Assembly (NCBI GenBank): GCA_029976005.1
Contig: JARKOQ010000036.1
Span: forward strand, 1 to 64,000
DNA length: 64,000 nucleotides
Direction of reading: 5' to 3'
DNA from: Aggregatilineales bacterium
GTDB taxonomy: Bacteria; Chloroflexota; Anaerolineae; Aggregatilineales; Ch27
The notes below the pieces were generated by a model. The model searched no databases. It was not told the DNA's origin and saw only the letters and a list, made by a program, of their open reading frames with translations. Shown here piece by piece: positions 50,624 to 59,713 of the stretch; the stretch's first letter is position 1; each line of letters opens with the position of its first letter. The translations under genes and the position numbers were made by a program.

Positions 50624-51411
50624 ACCCGCGCGGCGGCTGGGCGCTGATCAAGCGCACGTGGCTTTCCTGGCTGCAATACCGCAGCTTCTTCTTCCTGCTG
50701 GCTTTCGGCTGGATGATCCCGCCGCTGGTCTACCTGTTCGTGTGGTCGACCGCCGCCGGGGGCGAAACGGTGGGCGGCTTCACGCGCGGGCAGTTCGTGG
50801 CCTACTACCTGGTGCTGATCCTGGTCAACCAGATCACCTACTCCCAGACCAACTGGACCGTGGGGGACATCATCCGGGCGGGCAGCCTGAACACGCGCCT
50901 GCTCTACCCGATGTCGCCCCACTACCACACCCTGGCCGACGAGATCGCGGGCAAGGTGGTCTACCTGCTGTTCGTGATCCCGGTCACGGCGCTGCTGGCC
51001 GTGCTGCTCCAGCCGGAATTGAGCGCCGGGCCGGGGCAGATCGCGGCCTTCGTTCTGGCGCTGGGGCTGGCCTGGGCGCTGCGCTTCCTGTGGGGGTATG
51101 CCCTGGCCCTGCTGGCCTTCTGGGCGACGCGGGCGGATGCCCTGCTGGCCGTGCAGGACGCGCTTGTCTTCCTGCTGGCGGGGCAGGTCGCGCCGGTGGC
51201 CCTGCTGCCGGACGCATTGCGCCTCCTGGCGACGATCCTGCCCTTCCGCTCTATGGTCGGCTTCCCGGTGGAAGTCCTGACCGGGCAGGTGCACGGCCCG
51301 GACCTGCTGCTCGGCTTCGCAATCCAGGCCGCCTGGCTGGTCGGGACGGCGCTCGTCTTCCGGCGGACGTGGCGGGCCGGGCTGGGCCATTACAGCGCGA
51401 TTGGAGGCTGA
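50620..51411 (+). CDS. ABC-2 permease 1
   Basis: A 263-residue membrane protein with six predicted helices. RGGWALIKRTWLSWLQYRSF is the N-terminal cytoplasmic elbow of ABC-2 permeases of the DUF990 type, and a conserved LLAGQVAPVALLPDALR loop lies near the C-terminus. The start overlaps the ATPase stop by four bases. It forms the export channel with the next protein. Confidence 0.9.
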   Translation: MNPRGGWALIKRTWLSWLQYRSFFFLLAFGWMIPPLVYLFVWSTAAGGETVGGFTRGQFVAYYLVLILVNQITYSQTNWTVGDIIRAGSLNTRLLYPMSPHYHTLADEIAGKVVYLLFVIPVTALLAVLLQPELSAGPGQIAAFVLALGLAWALRFLWGYALALLAFWATRADALLAVQDALVFLLAGQVAPVALLPDALRLLATILPFRSMVGFPVEVLTGQVHGPDLLLGFAIQAAWLVGTALVFRRTWRAGLGHYSAIGG

Positions 51412-51415
51412 TCGC

Positions 51416-52210
51416 ATGACTCGTGCTCTACGTTTGATCGGCGTCTTTCTCCGCGCCTCCGCCCAGCAAGACCTGGCCTACCGCGCCAACTTCCTGATCG
51501 CCCTGCTGCACTCGCTGCTGAACCTGATCACCGGGGTGGCGGGGGTGGCTGTGCTCTTCGGGCAGGTGGAGGCCATCCAGGGCTGGGACTTCCCCGCGAC
51601 CCTGGCCGTGCTGGGCGTCTACCTGACCGTCGGCGCGCTGCGCGACCTGTTCATCAGCCCCAGCCTGGACAGCCTGGCCGGGATGGACGGCGACGTGTGG
51701 AGCGGCCGCCTGGACTACACCCTGCTGCGCCCGGTGGACATCCAGTTCCTGGTGAGCTTGCGGCAGTGGCGGCTGTTCGCGCTGCTGGACCTGCTGCTGG
51801 GGTTGGGCGTGCTGGGGGCGGCCATCAGCCGCCTGAGCCTGGCGCTGACCCCGGAGCGCCTGATCGCGTTCGTGGTGCTGCTCTTCGCCGCGCTGATCCT
51901 GCTGTACGCGATCCTGCTGATCTTCACGGCCCTGATCTTCTGGAGTCCGGGCTTTCTGTTCACGTGGCTGTTTAACGGCCTGTTCCAGATGGCCCGCTAC
52001 CCGGTCGGGCTGTACCCCGGCGGGCTGCGCCTCGTCCTGACCTGGATCATCCCGGTCGGGCTGATCACCACCGTCCCGGCGGAGGCCCTCACGGGAACCC
52101 TGGCCCCGGCCACGTTGATCGGCAGCCTGCTGCTGGCGGGGGCGCTGTTCGCGGCGGCGTCGCTGCTATTCCGACACGGCCTGCGCCGCTACGCCAGCGC
52201 GTCGAGTTAA
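51416..52210 (+). CDS. ABC-2 permease 2 (ABC-2 family, DUF990-like)
   Basis: A 264-residue membrane protein with six predicted helices. It starts at the ATG at 51416, with GGAGG eight bases upstream, inside the end of the previous gene. LRDLFISPSLDSLAGMDGDVWSG, followed by RLDYTLLRPVD, is typical of this permease type, where the LLRPVD loop probably contacts the ATPase. It pairs with permease 1. A CACGGA inverted repeat with a T-run follows and may terminate the operon. Confidence 0.9.
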   Translation: MTRALRLIGVFLRASAQQDLAYRANFLIALLHSLLNLITGVAGVAVLFGQVEAIQGWDFPATLAVLGVYLTVGALRDLFISPSLDSLAGMDGDVWSGRLDYTLLRPVDIQFLVSLRQWRLFALLDLLLGLGVLGAAISRLSLALTPERLIAFVVLLFAALILLYAILLIFTALIFWSPGFLFTWLFNGLFQMARYPVGLYPGGLRLVLTWIIPVGLITTVPAEALTGTLAPATLIGSLLLAGALFAAASLLFRHGLRRYASASS

Positions 52211-52219
52211 GCTGAATAA

Positions 52220-52325
52220 GGCACGGATTTCACGGATAACACACGGATGAACACGGATAAACCGAATTCTTTATCCTGTGAAAATCCGTGCCTGATCCGT
52301 GTTATCCGTGCCCTGGTTTTTTGAG
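52220..52325. repeat. CACGGAT inverted repeat with T-run
   Basis: The left arm (52220-52260: GGCACGGATTTCACGGAT, ACACACGGAT and ACACGGATAA units) pairs with the right arm (52271-52312). CTGG and six T residues follow, so in this place the repeat can work as a terminator of the ABC-2 operon. Confidence 0.8.
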
Positions 52326-52376
52326 CGGTGGCTCCCGGAAAGCCTGTGCACAGGCCTTCGATAACAGGCCATTACC

Positions 52377-52405
52377 TTGCCCGCTTAGAACATTTGTGCT
52401 AAAAT
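52377..52405 (+). promoter_or_regulatory. Promoter of the second DUF3795 gene
   Basis: TTGCCC (52377-52382) and TAAAAT (52400-52405) are exactly 17 bases apart. Confidence 0.6.
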
Positions 52406-52453
52406 GAACACATGGTCTAGATTGGACTCCGCACGTCGGAGGGGGATTCGACG

Positions 52454-52801
52454 ATGGCAGACAGAATCATTGCGTATTGCGGCCTGGTTTGCTCGGAGTG
52501 CGACGCCTACAAAGCCACCCAGGCCAACGACATGGCCGCGCTGGCGGAACTGGCCGTGCGCTGGAGCCAGGAGTTCGGCGGTTCGTTCAAGGCCGAGGAT
52601 TGCATCTGCGACGGCTGCCTGGGCGACGGCCGCAAGATCGGCCACTGCGCCGAGTGCAACGTGCGCGCCTGCGCCGTCCAGCACGGCGTGGTCAACTGCG
52701 CCTACTGCGCGGACTTCGGCTGCGAGATCATCGAGGGCTTCATGAACATGGCGCCCCCGGCCCGCGCCACCCTGGAGGAGATTCGCCGCTCGCTCTCGTA
52801 G
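52454..52801 (+). CDS. DUF3795 cysteine-rich protein (copy 2)
   Basis: A 115-residue relative of the protein at 10306. Cys pairs fall in IAYCGLVCSECDAY, CICDGCLGDG, HCAECNVRACA and NCAYCADFGCE, giving about 13 Cys in a short protein. A bound zinc or iron-sulfur centre is likely. GGAGGGGG precedes the ATG, and it has its own promoter and terminator. The two copies are only moderately similar outside the Cys positions, so the duplication is old or they were acquired separately. Confidence 0.88.
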   Translation: MADRIIAYCGLVCSECDAYKATQANDMAALAELAVRWSQEFGGSFKAEDCICDGCLGDGRKIGHCAECNVRACAVQHGVVNCAYCADFGCEIIEGFMNMAPPARATLEEIRRSLS

Positions 52802-52843
52802 GCGCAGGGCGCGCCTATCCACCTGCCCGAAGGTTCGATTCGA

Positions 52844-52869
52844 GGGACGGGATTGCTTCCCGTCCCTTT
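52844..52869 (+). terminator. Terminator after the second DUF3795 gene
   Basis: An 8-bp stem GGGACGGG/CCCGTCCC with a 7-base loop is followed by TTTCGTTTG. Confidence 0.8.
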
Positions 52870-52954
52870 CGTTTGTCCCGATTGCGCCGCGCGGCGGCCG
52901 GTCTGTGTTACACTGAAGGGGCTTACCGGTACCGGTTGGAGAGAGGCTTATCGT

Positions 52955-53590
52955 ATGCAGCGCTTCCGCGAGCCTGTCAGTGGATTCACCCACCTGGGCG
53001 GGGCCATCGCCGCCGCCGTCGGTTTGCTGGTCCTCGTCCTCCTCACCCGCGAAGACACCGCCAAGATGATCTCGATGGGGGTCTACGGCCTCAGCGCCGT
53101 GGCCCTGTTCCTGGCCAGCACGGTCATGCACCTGTCGCGCGGCTCGGCGCGTAAGATGGCCTGGCTGCGCACGTTCGACCACGCCGCGATCTACCTGCTG
53201 ATCGCCGGGACGTACACCCCGATCTGCTACAACGTCCTGACCGGCACGTGGCGCTGGGGGATGCTTGGCCTGATCTGGCTGCTAGCCTTCGCGGGCATCG
53301 TCTACAAGCTGGCCTTCCACACACGCGATCACAGCCTCCTCTCCACGGCCTTCTACGTGGCGATGGGCTGGGCGGCCCTGCTCGTCGCGCCGCGCGCCCT
53401 GGAACTGCTGCCGCCCGGCGCGCTGCTGCTGATCGTGGCGGGCGGGGTGGTCTACAGCCTGGGGGCGATCGTCTTCGCCGCCAAACGGCCCAACTTCCAC
53501 CCCCAGTTCGGGCACCACGAGGTCTGGCACCTGTTCGTGCTGGCCGGATTCGCCCTGCACTTCGCCGCGATCCTGTTCTACGTGGCCTAG
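52955..53590 (+). CDS. Hemolysin III / PAQR-family membrane protein
   Basis: A 211-residue protein with seven predicted helices. The start at 52955 has GAGAGG upstream and begins the family motif EPVSGFTHLGG. The three conserved metal-binding clusters are STVMHLS, DHAAIYLLIAGTYTP and HHEVWHLFVLAGFALHF. PAQR proteins bind zinc in the membrane and may act as hydrolases on lipids; in bacteria the YqfA/TrhA type influences membrane energetics. Confidence 0.94.
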   Translation: MQRFREPVSGFTHLGGAIAAAVGLLVLVLLTREDTAKMISMGVYGLSAVALFLASTVMHLSRGSARKMAWLRTFDHAAIYLLIAGTYTPICYNVLTGTWRWGMLGLIWLLAFAGIVYKLAFHTRDHSLLSTAFYVAMGWAALLVAPRALELLPPGALLLIVAGGVVYSLGAIVFAAKRPNFHPQFGHHEVWHLFVLAGFALHFAAILFYVA

Positions 53591-53626
53591 CTGCTCTGCC
53601 CGATTTCCTTTCAATCCAACATGGAC

Positions 53627-53690
53627 GGCACAGATTGAATGGATTTGCGCGGATTTTCATTTGGAGAAACCGTGCGAATCCGTGATATCC
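53627..53690. repeat. CACGGATTT-family degenerate inverted repeat
   Basis: GGATTTGCGCGG (53641-53652) pairs with CCGTGCGAATCC (53670-53681) with two mismatches. It lies upstream of the chemosensory operon. Confidence 0.6.
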
Positions 53691-53834
53691 GTTTCAGCCG
53701 GGTTGCATTGAAAGGTGTCCCTGCGACCTGCCCAGAAAGCTCGCTGGCGCGCTATCCCGGATTGCGCTTCGCATGTATACTGAATCGCAAGAATGTGGTA
53801 CAAATGGTGATAAAATTAACCGGCAGGGGAATCC

Positions 53835-54410
53835 GTGTCCAGAATTAATTGGGATGCAGTCTGGCAAAGTCTCAACTGGGGCAGCGCCGACCAGGACGAA
53901 AACGTCGAGCGCACCCTGGCCCAGCGGGCGGAGAAATACGCGCGCCTTCAGGAGTCGGAGGTCGAAGACGCCGACGAGAGCCTGAAGGTGCTGGTCTTCA
54001 TCCAGGGCCAGGAGCGTTACGCGATCCCGGTGAGCTTTGTCCAGCAGGGGATGAGCGAGCTGAAGCTCACCCCGCTGCCGTGCGTCCCCGCCTACTACCG
54101 GGGCGTGATCAACCTGCGCGGGCGCATCCTGTCCGTGCTCGACCTGCGTTGCCTGTGGGGGATGCCCGCCCAGGAAGTCTCCGGCCTGGCGCGGGTGATC
54201 GTCGTGCGGGCGGGGGCGCTGGAGCTGGCCCTGCTGGCCGAAGACGTGGTGCAAATGCTCTCCATTCCGCTGAACAAGATCGTCCCGCCGGCCGTGGCGG
54301 GGGTGGGGCTGCCGCACGTTCAGGGCGTCAGCCCGGATGGACTGGTCATTGTCGATATTGAAAGCCTGGCGTCCGATCGCCGCCTGCGCGTGCATGAAGA
54401 ACTGGGGTGA
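53835..54410 (+). CDS. cheW: CheW-like adaptor with N-terminal extension
   Basis: A 191-residue protein. Residues about 48-185 form a CheW domain (KVLVFIQGQERYAIPV, YYRGVINLRGRILSVLDLR); the first 45 residues are an added acidic helical extension. CheW links receptors to CheA in signalling arrays. The start is GTG with AGGGGA upstream. A TATACT at 53776-53781 may be its -10, but I find no -35. It is the first gene of an eight-gene operon and overlaps the receptor gene by four bases (GTGA). Confidence 0.9.
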   Translation: MSRINWDAVWQSLNWGSADQDENVERTLAQRAEKYARLQESEVEDADESLKVLVFIQGQERYAIPVSFVQQGMSELKLTPLPCVPAYYRGVINLRGRILSVLDLRCLWGMPAQEVSGLARVIVVRAGALELALLAEDVVQMLSIPLNKIVPPAVAGVGLPHVQGVSPDGLVIVDIESLASDRRLRVHEELG

Positions 54411-55738
54411 GTGCCGCCGTGACTCAAGCGCCTGATTCTGTCTCCGTCTCGCTGCACCCGGAGTCGCTGGGCAGCATCCTGCGGGGTGCCCTGCGCGACC
54501 GCCTGGTCCTGGCCATCCTGCTGCTCAGTTTGCTCCCGGTCCTCCTGGCCGTCGGGGGAATCCTGCTCGTCCTGGATGCGGGCCGCACGGCCTGGATTGC
54601 CGGTCAGACGCCCCTGCCGGCGGTGGTGCCCGATCTGGACATCCTGATCGGGCGCGTCGCCCTGGCCGGCGCGGTCGTGCTGGTGCTGACCCTGGTCGGG
54701 GGATTTCTGGCTATCGCCCTGCTGCGCGCCCGGTTCACCCGCCGCGAGCAGCTCTGGCGGCAGAAGATCGTCGACTTCGCCTACGAGATGGACAACGGCA
54801 ACCTGACCACGCGCCTGAACGCCGGCAGGAACGACGATGGCACGCGCCGCCAGGTGCTCGAATCGCTCAACGTCATGAGCGACGGCGTCCACCGGATGAC
54901 CTTCGAGGTCCGCAACGTGACCAAGGGGCTGACCGAGGCCGCCGAGCAGATTTTGCAGGCCACCAACCGCCAGATCGACTCCGGCACCCAGCAGGACACG
55001 GTCATCACCCAGACCACGGCCACCGTCAACGAAGTGCGGGCGACCGTCACCGAGACGGCGGAACGCGCCCAGAACGTGGCCGAAAATGCCCAGGCCTCGA
55101 TCGAAGTCTCGCGCACCGGCCAGCAGGCCGTGGCCGACGCCATCGAAGGCATGCACCTGATCCGGCGCAAGGTGGAGGACATCGCCGATAACATCCTGAT
55201 CCTCTCCGAGCACACCCAGCAGATCGGCGAGATCATCACCACCGTCAACAGCATCGCCGACCAGTCCAAGATGCTGGCTCTCAACGCCAGCGTGGAGGCG
55301 GCCCGCGCCGGGGAAGAGGGCAAGGGCTTCGCCGTGGTTGCCATGGAAGTCCGCAGTCTGGCGGAGCAGAGCCGCGAGGCCACGGCCCAGGTGCGCGACA
55401 TCCTGAGCGAAATCCAGCGCGCCACCAACGCCGCCGTGATGGTCACCGAGGAAGGCACCAAGGGCGTCGATCAGGGCGTGGGGCTGGTCGACCGGGCCGG
55501 CCAGACCATCCAGGAACTGGCCGCGACCATCGAGGAAAACGCGCTGGCGGCGGTTCAGATCGCGGCCAGCACTCGCCAGCAGGCGGTCGGCATGGACCAG
55601 CTCACCAACGCCATGCGCACCATCAAGGATGCGACGGCGGAAGTCGCCACCAGCACCATGCAGGTCGAGCGCAGCGTGCAGCAGTTGCAGAGCATCGCCG
55701 AACACCTGGGAGCCACACTCGCCCGTTTTAAGCTATAG
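54407..55738 (+). CDS. Methyl-accepting chemotaxis protein lacking a periplasmic sensor
   Basis: A 443-residue receptor. Helices at about 33-56 and 82-106 enclose only about 25 outer residues, so no extracellular ligand domain exists. A HAMP-like stretch follows, then a long signalling coiled coil. The conserved tip reads EIITTVNSIADQSKMLALNA and EAARAGEEGKGFAVVAMEVR. The input may be a membrane property, a partner protein or a cytoplasmic signal. It ends six bases before cheA. Confidence 0.93.
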   Translation: MSAAVTQAPDSVSVSLHPESLGSILRGALRDRLVLAILLLSLLPVLLAVGGILLVLDAGRTAWIAGQTPLPAVVPDLDILIGRVALAGAVVLVLTLVGGFLAIALLRARFTRREQLWRQKIVDFAYEMDNGNLTTRLNAGRNDDGTRRQVLESLNVMSDGVHRMTFEVRNVTKGLTEAAEQILQATNRQIDSGTQQDTVITQTTATVNEVRATVTETAERAQNVAENAQASIEVSRTGQQAVADAIEGMHLIRRKVEDIADNILILSEHTQQIGEIITTVNSIADQSKMLALNASVEAARAGEEGKGFAVVAMEVRSLAEQSREATAQVRDILSEIQRATNAAVMVTEEGTKGVDQGVGLVDRAGQTIQELAATIEENALAAVQIAASTRQQAVGMDQLTNAMRTIKDATAEVATSTMQVERSVQQLQSIAEHLGATLARFKL

Positions 55739-55744
55739 ACCTGG

Positions 55745-58087
55745 GTGTCTGCCGTGACCAATCCACCTGAAGATCTGCTCAACATTTTCTGGGTCGAGGC
55801 GACCGAGTACCTGGAAGCCCTCAACGCGATCCTGCTGCAACTGGAGGTCGCCGGCCCGGAAGAAAACCACACCGCCGAGCTGCGCGAGATTTCCCGCATC
55901 GCCCACAGCCTGAAGGGCGCCGCCCGCGCGGTCGGCCTGAGCACGATCGAGACCCTGGCCCACCAGATGGAAGACGTGTTCGACGGGGTGCAGGAGGGCC
56001 GTTTCGCGCTCTCGCCGGACATCTGCGACGCGCTGTATGACGCCCTGGACGTGATCCAGGTCTATACCAGCGGCGGAGAAGCCGAGCCGGAAACGGTCGA
56101 GGCCGTGCGCGGGCAGCTCCGCACCCTGGCCGCCGCCGGTCAGCCCGCCGGCCCGGATCAGGAGAACGGCCAGCGCTCTGCCCCGGCCAAGCCCAAGGCC
56201 AAACAAGTCAAGCCGCCCGCGCCGGTCGAACCGGCGGCCCCGCCCAAACCCGTTCCTGCCCCATCGGTGGAAGCCGCCCCCGCGCCCAGCGCGGCCGCCC
56301 GCGCCACCGAGGACACGGTGCGCGTCAGCCTGGCCAAGCTCGACCAGCTCATGGGTCAGGCCAGCGAGCTGCTGATCGCCCGGATGCACGGCGAGCAGCG
56401 CCGCAGCGACCTGCACGCCCTGCTCCAGGAACATCACCGCTGGCAGCGCATCTGGCGGCAGGCCCGCTCGGCCTACATCCGTACCATTCGCCGCCTGCGC
56501 GACATGCGCGAGCTGTCCACCGCCGCCGACGGCGGGGCCGACCTGCTGATGCTGCTCGATTTCATCGACGCGACCCAGCACTACATGACCCAGGCCGGGC
56601 GATCGCTGCTGACCCTCAACCGCGACCTGGCCCAGGACAACCTGCATCTGACCTCGCTGGTCGACGGGCTTCAGGCCGATATCGCCAGCGTGCGCATGCT
56701 GCCCTTTGAGACGATCCTCAATACCTTCCAGCGCATGGTGCGCGACCTGGCCCACGACGGCGGCAAGGAAGTCAGTCTGGTCGTCAAGGGCGCGGAGGTC
56801 GAGCTGGACAAGCACGTGCTGGAGCTGCTTAAAGACCCGCTGATGCACATCCTGCGCAACTCGGTCGATCACGGCATCGAGCTGCCGGCCCAGCGGATCG
56901 AGGCCGGCAAGGCCCCCCAGGGCACGATCACGCTGCGCGTCGCCTCGCGCGGCAGCGACATTCACGTGTCCGTCAGCGACGACGGGCGCGGCATCAACCC
57001 GGACGTGGTGCGCGAGCGGGCGGTGGCCGCCGGGCTGATCGGCGAGGCCGAGGCCGAGTCGCTCTCCCGGCAGGAGGCGATCGCCCTGGTGTTGGAGCCG
57101 GGCTTCTCCACGGCCAGCCAGGTGACCGCGGTCTCCGGGCGCGGGGTGGGGCTGGATGTGGTTCGCCAGCGGGTGGAGGCCCTGCGCGGCCGGTTGTGGA
57201 TCGAAAATACCCCCGGCAAGGGCGTCACCTTCCACCTGATCGTCCCGGTCTCCCTGACGCGCATTCGCTGCCTGCTGGCCCGCGCCGGGGACGAATCATA
57301 CGCGATCCCGCTGACCTCCGTGGCCCGGATCATCACCGTGCGCCCGGAGGAAGTCTTCACGGTCGAGGACCGGCCGATGATCCAGGTCCTGGGCCGGCCG
57401 ATGCCGCTGGTCTACCTGCGCAACGTCCTGGAACGGCCCGGCGCGCCGCCGCCCCTGGGCGAGCACACCCCGGTGCTCGTTCTGCGCTCGACCGAGCGCG
57501 GCGTGGCCTTCATCATCGACGAGCTGCTCAGCGAGCAGGAGCTGGTGCTCAAGACCCTGGGCAGCGAACTGAGCCGGATTCGCAACGTGGCCGGGGCGGC
57601 CATCCTGGGCACGGGCGACGTGGTGATCGTGCTCAACACCAGTGACCTGATCAAGAGCGCCCGCCGCGCCCGGACGATCATCACCGAGACTCCGGCGGCG
57701 GAGCCGGAAGAACCGGCCGTCCGCGCTCACTGGATTCTGGTCGTGGACGACTCGCTGACCACCCGCACCCTGGAGAAGAACATCCTGGAAGCGGCGGGCT
57801 ACCGCGTCCGCACGGCGACCGACGGCACCGAGGCCATCCAGACGTTGATCGAGCATCCCTGCGACGTGATCGTGGCGGATGTCGAAATGCCGCATATGAA
57901 CGGCTTCGAACTGGCCCAGCGGGTCAAGAGCGATGCGCGCTGGAAGGAGATTCCCTTCATCCTGGTCACGTCCCTGGATTCGCCCACCGATCGGGAGCGC
58001 GGCCTGCGGGCCGGGGCGGATGCTTACCTGGTCAAGACCCGCTTCGACCAGGACGAACTGCTGCAAACCATCGAGCAGTTGGTGTGA
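55745..58087 (+). CDS. cheA: CheA hybrid histidine kinase with C-terminal receiver
   Basis: A 780-residue kinase. The HPt domain has His54 in RIAHSLKGAAR. A Pro/Ala linker (about 130-185) follows, then an enlarged helical dimerisation region (190-345), the ATPase (HILRNSVDHGIE, SDDGRGI, SGRGVGLDVV), a CheW-like regulatory domain and a receiver (about 660-780) with DDS and acceptor Asp in VIVADVEMP. No obvious P2 domain is present. Hybrid CheA with a receiver sink is typical of systems other than classical flagellar chemotaxis. Start at GTG 55745 is uncertain: the GTG at 55754 is also possible, and neither has a strong ribosome site. Confidence 0.93.
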   Translation: MSAVTNPPEDLLNIFWVEATEYLEALNAILLQLEVAGPEENHTAELREISRIAHSLKGAARAVGLSTIETLAHQMEDVFDGVQEGRFALSPDICDALYDALDVIQVYTSGGEAEPETVEAVRGQLRTLAAAGQPAGPDQENGQRSAPAKPKAKQVKPPAPVEPAAPPKPVPAPSVEAAPAPSAAARATEDTVRVSLAKLDQLMGQASELLIARMHGEQRRSDLHALLQEHHRWQRIWRQARSAYIRTIRRLRDMRELSTAADGGADLLMLLDFIDATQHYMTQAGRSLLTLNRDLAQDNLHLTSLVDGLQADIASVRMLPFETILNTFQRMVRDLAHDGGKEVSLVVKGAEVELDKHVLELLKDPLMHILRNSVDHGIELPAQRIEAGKAPQGTITLRVASRGSDIHVSVSDDGRGINPDVVRERAVAAGLIGEAEAESLSRQEAIALVLEPGFSTASQVTAVSGRGVGLDVVRQRVEALRGRLWIENTPGKGVTFHLIVPVSLTRIRCLLARAGDESYAIPLTSVARIITVRPEEVFTVEDRPMIQVLGRPMPLVYLRNVLERPGAPPPLGEHTPVLVLRSTERGVAFIIDELLSEQELVLKTLGSELSRIRNVAGAAILGTGDVVIVLNTSDLIKSARRARTIITETPAAEPEEPAVRAHWILVVDDSLTTRTLEKNILEAAGYRVRTATDGTEAIQTLIEHPCDVIVADVEMPHMNGFELAQRVKSDARWKEIPFILVTSLDSPTDRERGLRAGADAYLVKTRFDQDELLQTIEQLV

Positions 58088-58090
58088 TCC

Positions 58091-59167
58091 ATGCCCAGTT
58101 CCCCGCTGCGCGTCCTGATTGCCGATGACAGCGCCACCGTGCGCCGTCACCTGGGCAGCCTGATCGCCGACGCGCCCGATATGGCGGTGATCGGCGAGGC
58201 TCACGACGGCCAGGAGGCCATCACGCTTGCCGCGCGGCTGCGGCCGGATATCATCAGCATGGACATCCAGATGCCGCGCCTGGATGGGCTGGCCGCGACG
58301 CGCCAGTTGATGCAGGAAACGCCGCTGCCGATCGTGATCGTCAGCGCTCACGTGGAAAACAGCGAGGATGTCGACCTGGCCTTCATGGCCCTGGAGGCGG
58401 GCGCGCTGGCCGTCCTGCCGACTCCGCCGCACCGCGGCCATCCCCAGTTCGCCGCCAGCCGCGACCAGTTCCTGACCACGCTGCGCGCCATGGCCGGGGT
58501 GAGCGTGGTGCGGCGCTGGACGCAGCCGGTCAAACGGGCTCCGGCCCTGCCGGTCGCCCATCCGCCCGTCCAGCCGGACAGTGAGCCGCAGGTGATCGTC
58601 ATGGGGGCCAGCGCCGGAGGGCCGGTGGCCCTGCACGAGATTTTGCGTGCGCTCCCGGCCAGCCTGCCGGTGCCGGTCGCGGTCGTGCAGCACATGGCCG
58701 ACGGCTTCGTCGAAGGGCTGATTCGCTGGCTGGACAGCACCAGTCCGTTGCGGGTGATCCAGGCCGCGCACGGCCAGTTCATCCGGCCGGGGGAGGTGGT
58801 GATCGCCGGCGGAGGCAGCCACCTCACCCTCCAGCGCATCGGCAAGAGCGTGCGGGTCGTGCTCAGCCAGGAAAAGGGGGCGACCCCGTACCAGCCTTCG
58901 GTCGACGCCCTGTTTTATTCCGCCGCCGAGCAGTTCGGGGCGCGGGCGCTGGGGGTTCTGCTGACGGGGATGGGCGACGACGGCGCGCGCGGCCTGCTGG
59001 CCCTGCGCAATCGCGGGGCGCGCACGCTGGTCCAGGATCAGCAGTCGTGCCTGGTGTATGGGATGCCCGGCGCGGCAGTGAGCCTGGGGGCGGCCGAGCA
59101 GATCGTGCCGCTGCACCAGATCGCGCCGACGCTGCTGGATTTGATGAAAGCCGTCCCGAATGAGTAG
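58091..59167 (+). CDS. cheB: CheB protein-glutamate methylesterase
   Basis: A 358-residue enzyme with a receiver (acceptor Asp58 in IISMDIQMP) and a methylesterase domain. The catalytic triad is Ser174 (GASAGGP), His201 (VVQHMADG) and Asp297 (TGMGDDGARG). It removes methyl groups from the receptor to reset signalling. No CheR methyltransferase is in the window, so either it lies elsewhere or CheB has another job. The gene starts three bases after the cheA stop. Confidence 0.94.
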   Translation: MPSSPLRVLIADDSATVRRHLGSLIADAPDMAVIGEAHDGQEAITLAARLRPDIISMDIQMPRLDGLAATRQLMQETPLPIVIVSAHVENSEDVDLAFMALEAGALAVLPTPPHRGHPQFAASRDQFLTTLRAMAGVSVVRRWTQPVKRAPALPVAHPPVQPDSEPQVIVMGASAGGPVALHEILRALPASLPVPVAVVQHMADGFVEGLIRWLDSTSPLRVIQAAHGQFIRPGEVVIAGGGSHLTLQRIGKSVRVVLSQEKGATPYQPSVDALFYSAAEQFGARALGVLLTGMGDDGARGLLALRNRGARTLVQDQQSCLVYGMPGAAVSLGAAEQIVPLHQIAPTLLDLMKAVPNE

Positions 59168-59314
59168 GAATTTCTTCCTGAGTGATCCGTGAACCGCAAG
59201 GGCATGATAAACTGAGGAAGAGATGAGTGGTGAGCGAAGGTCGTCCAGAGGGGGACGGTTGCGAGTTTCGAACGACTCTCTAACCGGATACCGACCGAGG
59301 TAAGGAGTACAAAC

Positions 59315-59689
59315 ATGGCGCTTGAAGTATTATTGGTGGAAGATAGCCGCACACAGGCCGCTCAGATCAAGGAAACGCTGGAGAGCGTGGGGTTGAAGGT
59401 ACGGGTGGCTTACGACGGGCCGGAGGGCCTGCGTGATGCCCTCGAGAATCCGCCGGCGCTGGTGGTGCTGGATGTCAAGCTGCCCAGCATGGATGGCTTT
59501 CAGGTCTGCCGCCGGTTAAAACGCAACCCGGCGACCCAGGATATCCCGGTGATTATGCTGACCGAGAAAGCCAGTGCCAAAGCGACCATGTCGGGCCTGC
59601 ATGCCGGCGCGGATGACTACATCCCAAAGGACATATTCGCTTCGGAACACCTGATCAATACGCTGCATGAACTGGGTGTTCTGGAGTAA
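59315..59689 (+). CDS. Single-domain response regulator, CheY-like
   Basis: A 124-residue receiver with intact sites: ED at residues 9-10, Asp53 in VVLDVKLP, Thr in MLTEKA, Lys105 in IPKD. AAGGAG lies ahead of the ATG. A 147-base gap separates it from cheB, so it may have its own promoter, although it continues the same direction. It is the likely phosphoryl output of CheA. Confidence 0.92.
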   Translation: MALEVLLVEDSRTQAAQIKETLESVGLKVRVAYDGPEGLRDALENPPALVVLDVKLPSMDGFQVCRRLKRNPATQDIPVIMLTEKASAKATMSGLHAGADDYIPKDIFASEHLINTLHELGVLE

Positions 59690-59713
59690 GGCACTGCTCT
59701 AAGGACGCACTCC

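Noticed and set aside
52831-52845. A GGTTCGATTC sequence resembling the T-arm of a tRNA
   Set aside because: No acceptor, D or anticodon arms can be paired around it. It flanks a terminator hairpin.
57296-59116. A 606-residue minus-strand frame across cheA and cheB
   Set aside because: It spans two genes with full catalytic motifs on the other strand and has an Arg/Gln/His-rich composition with no fold signal.
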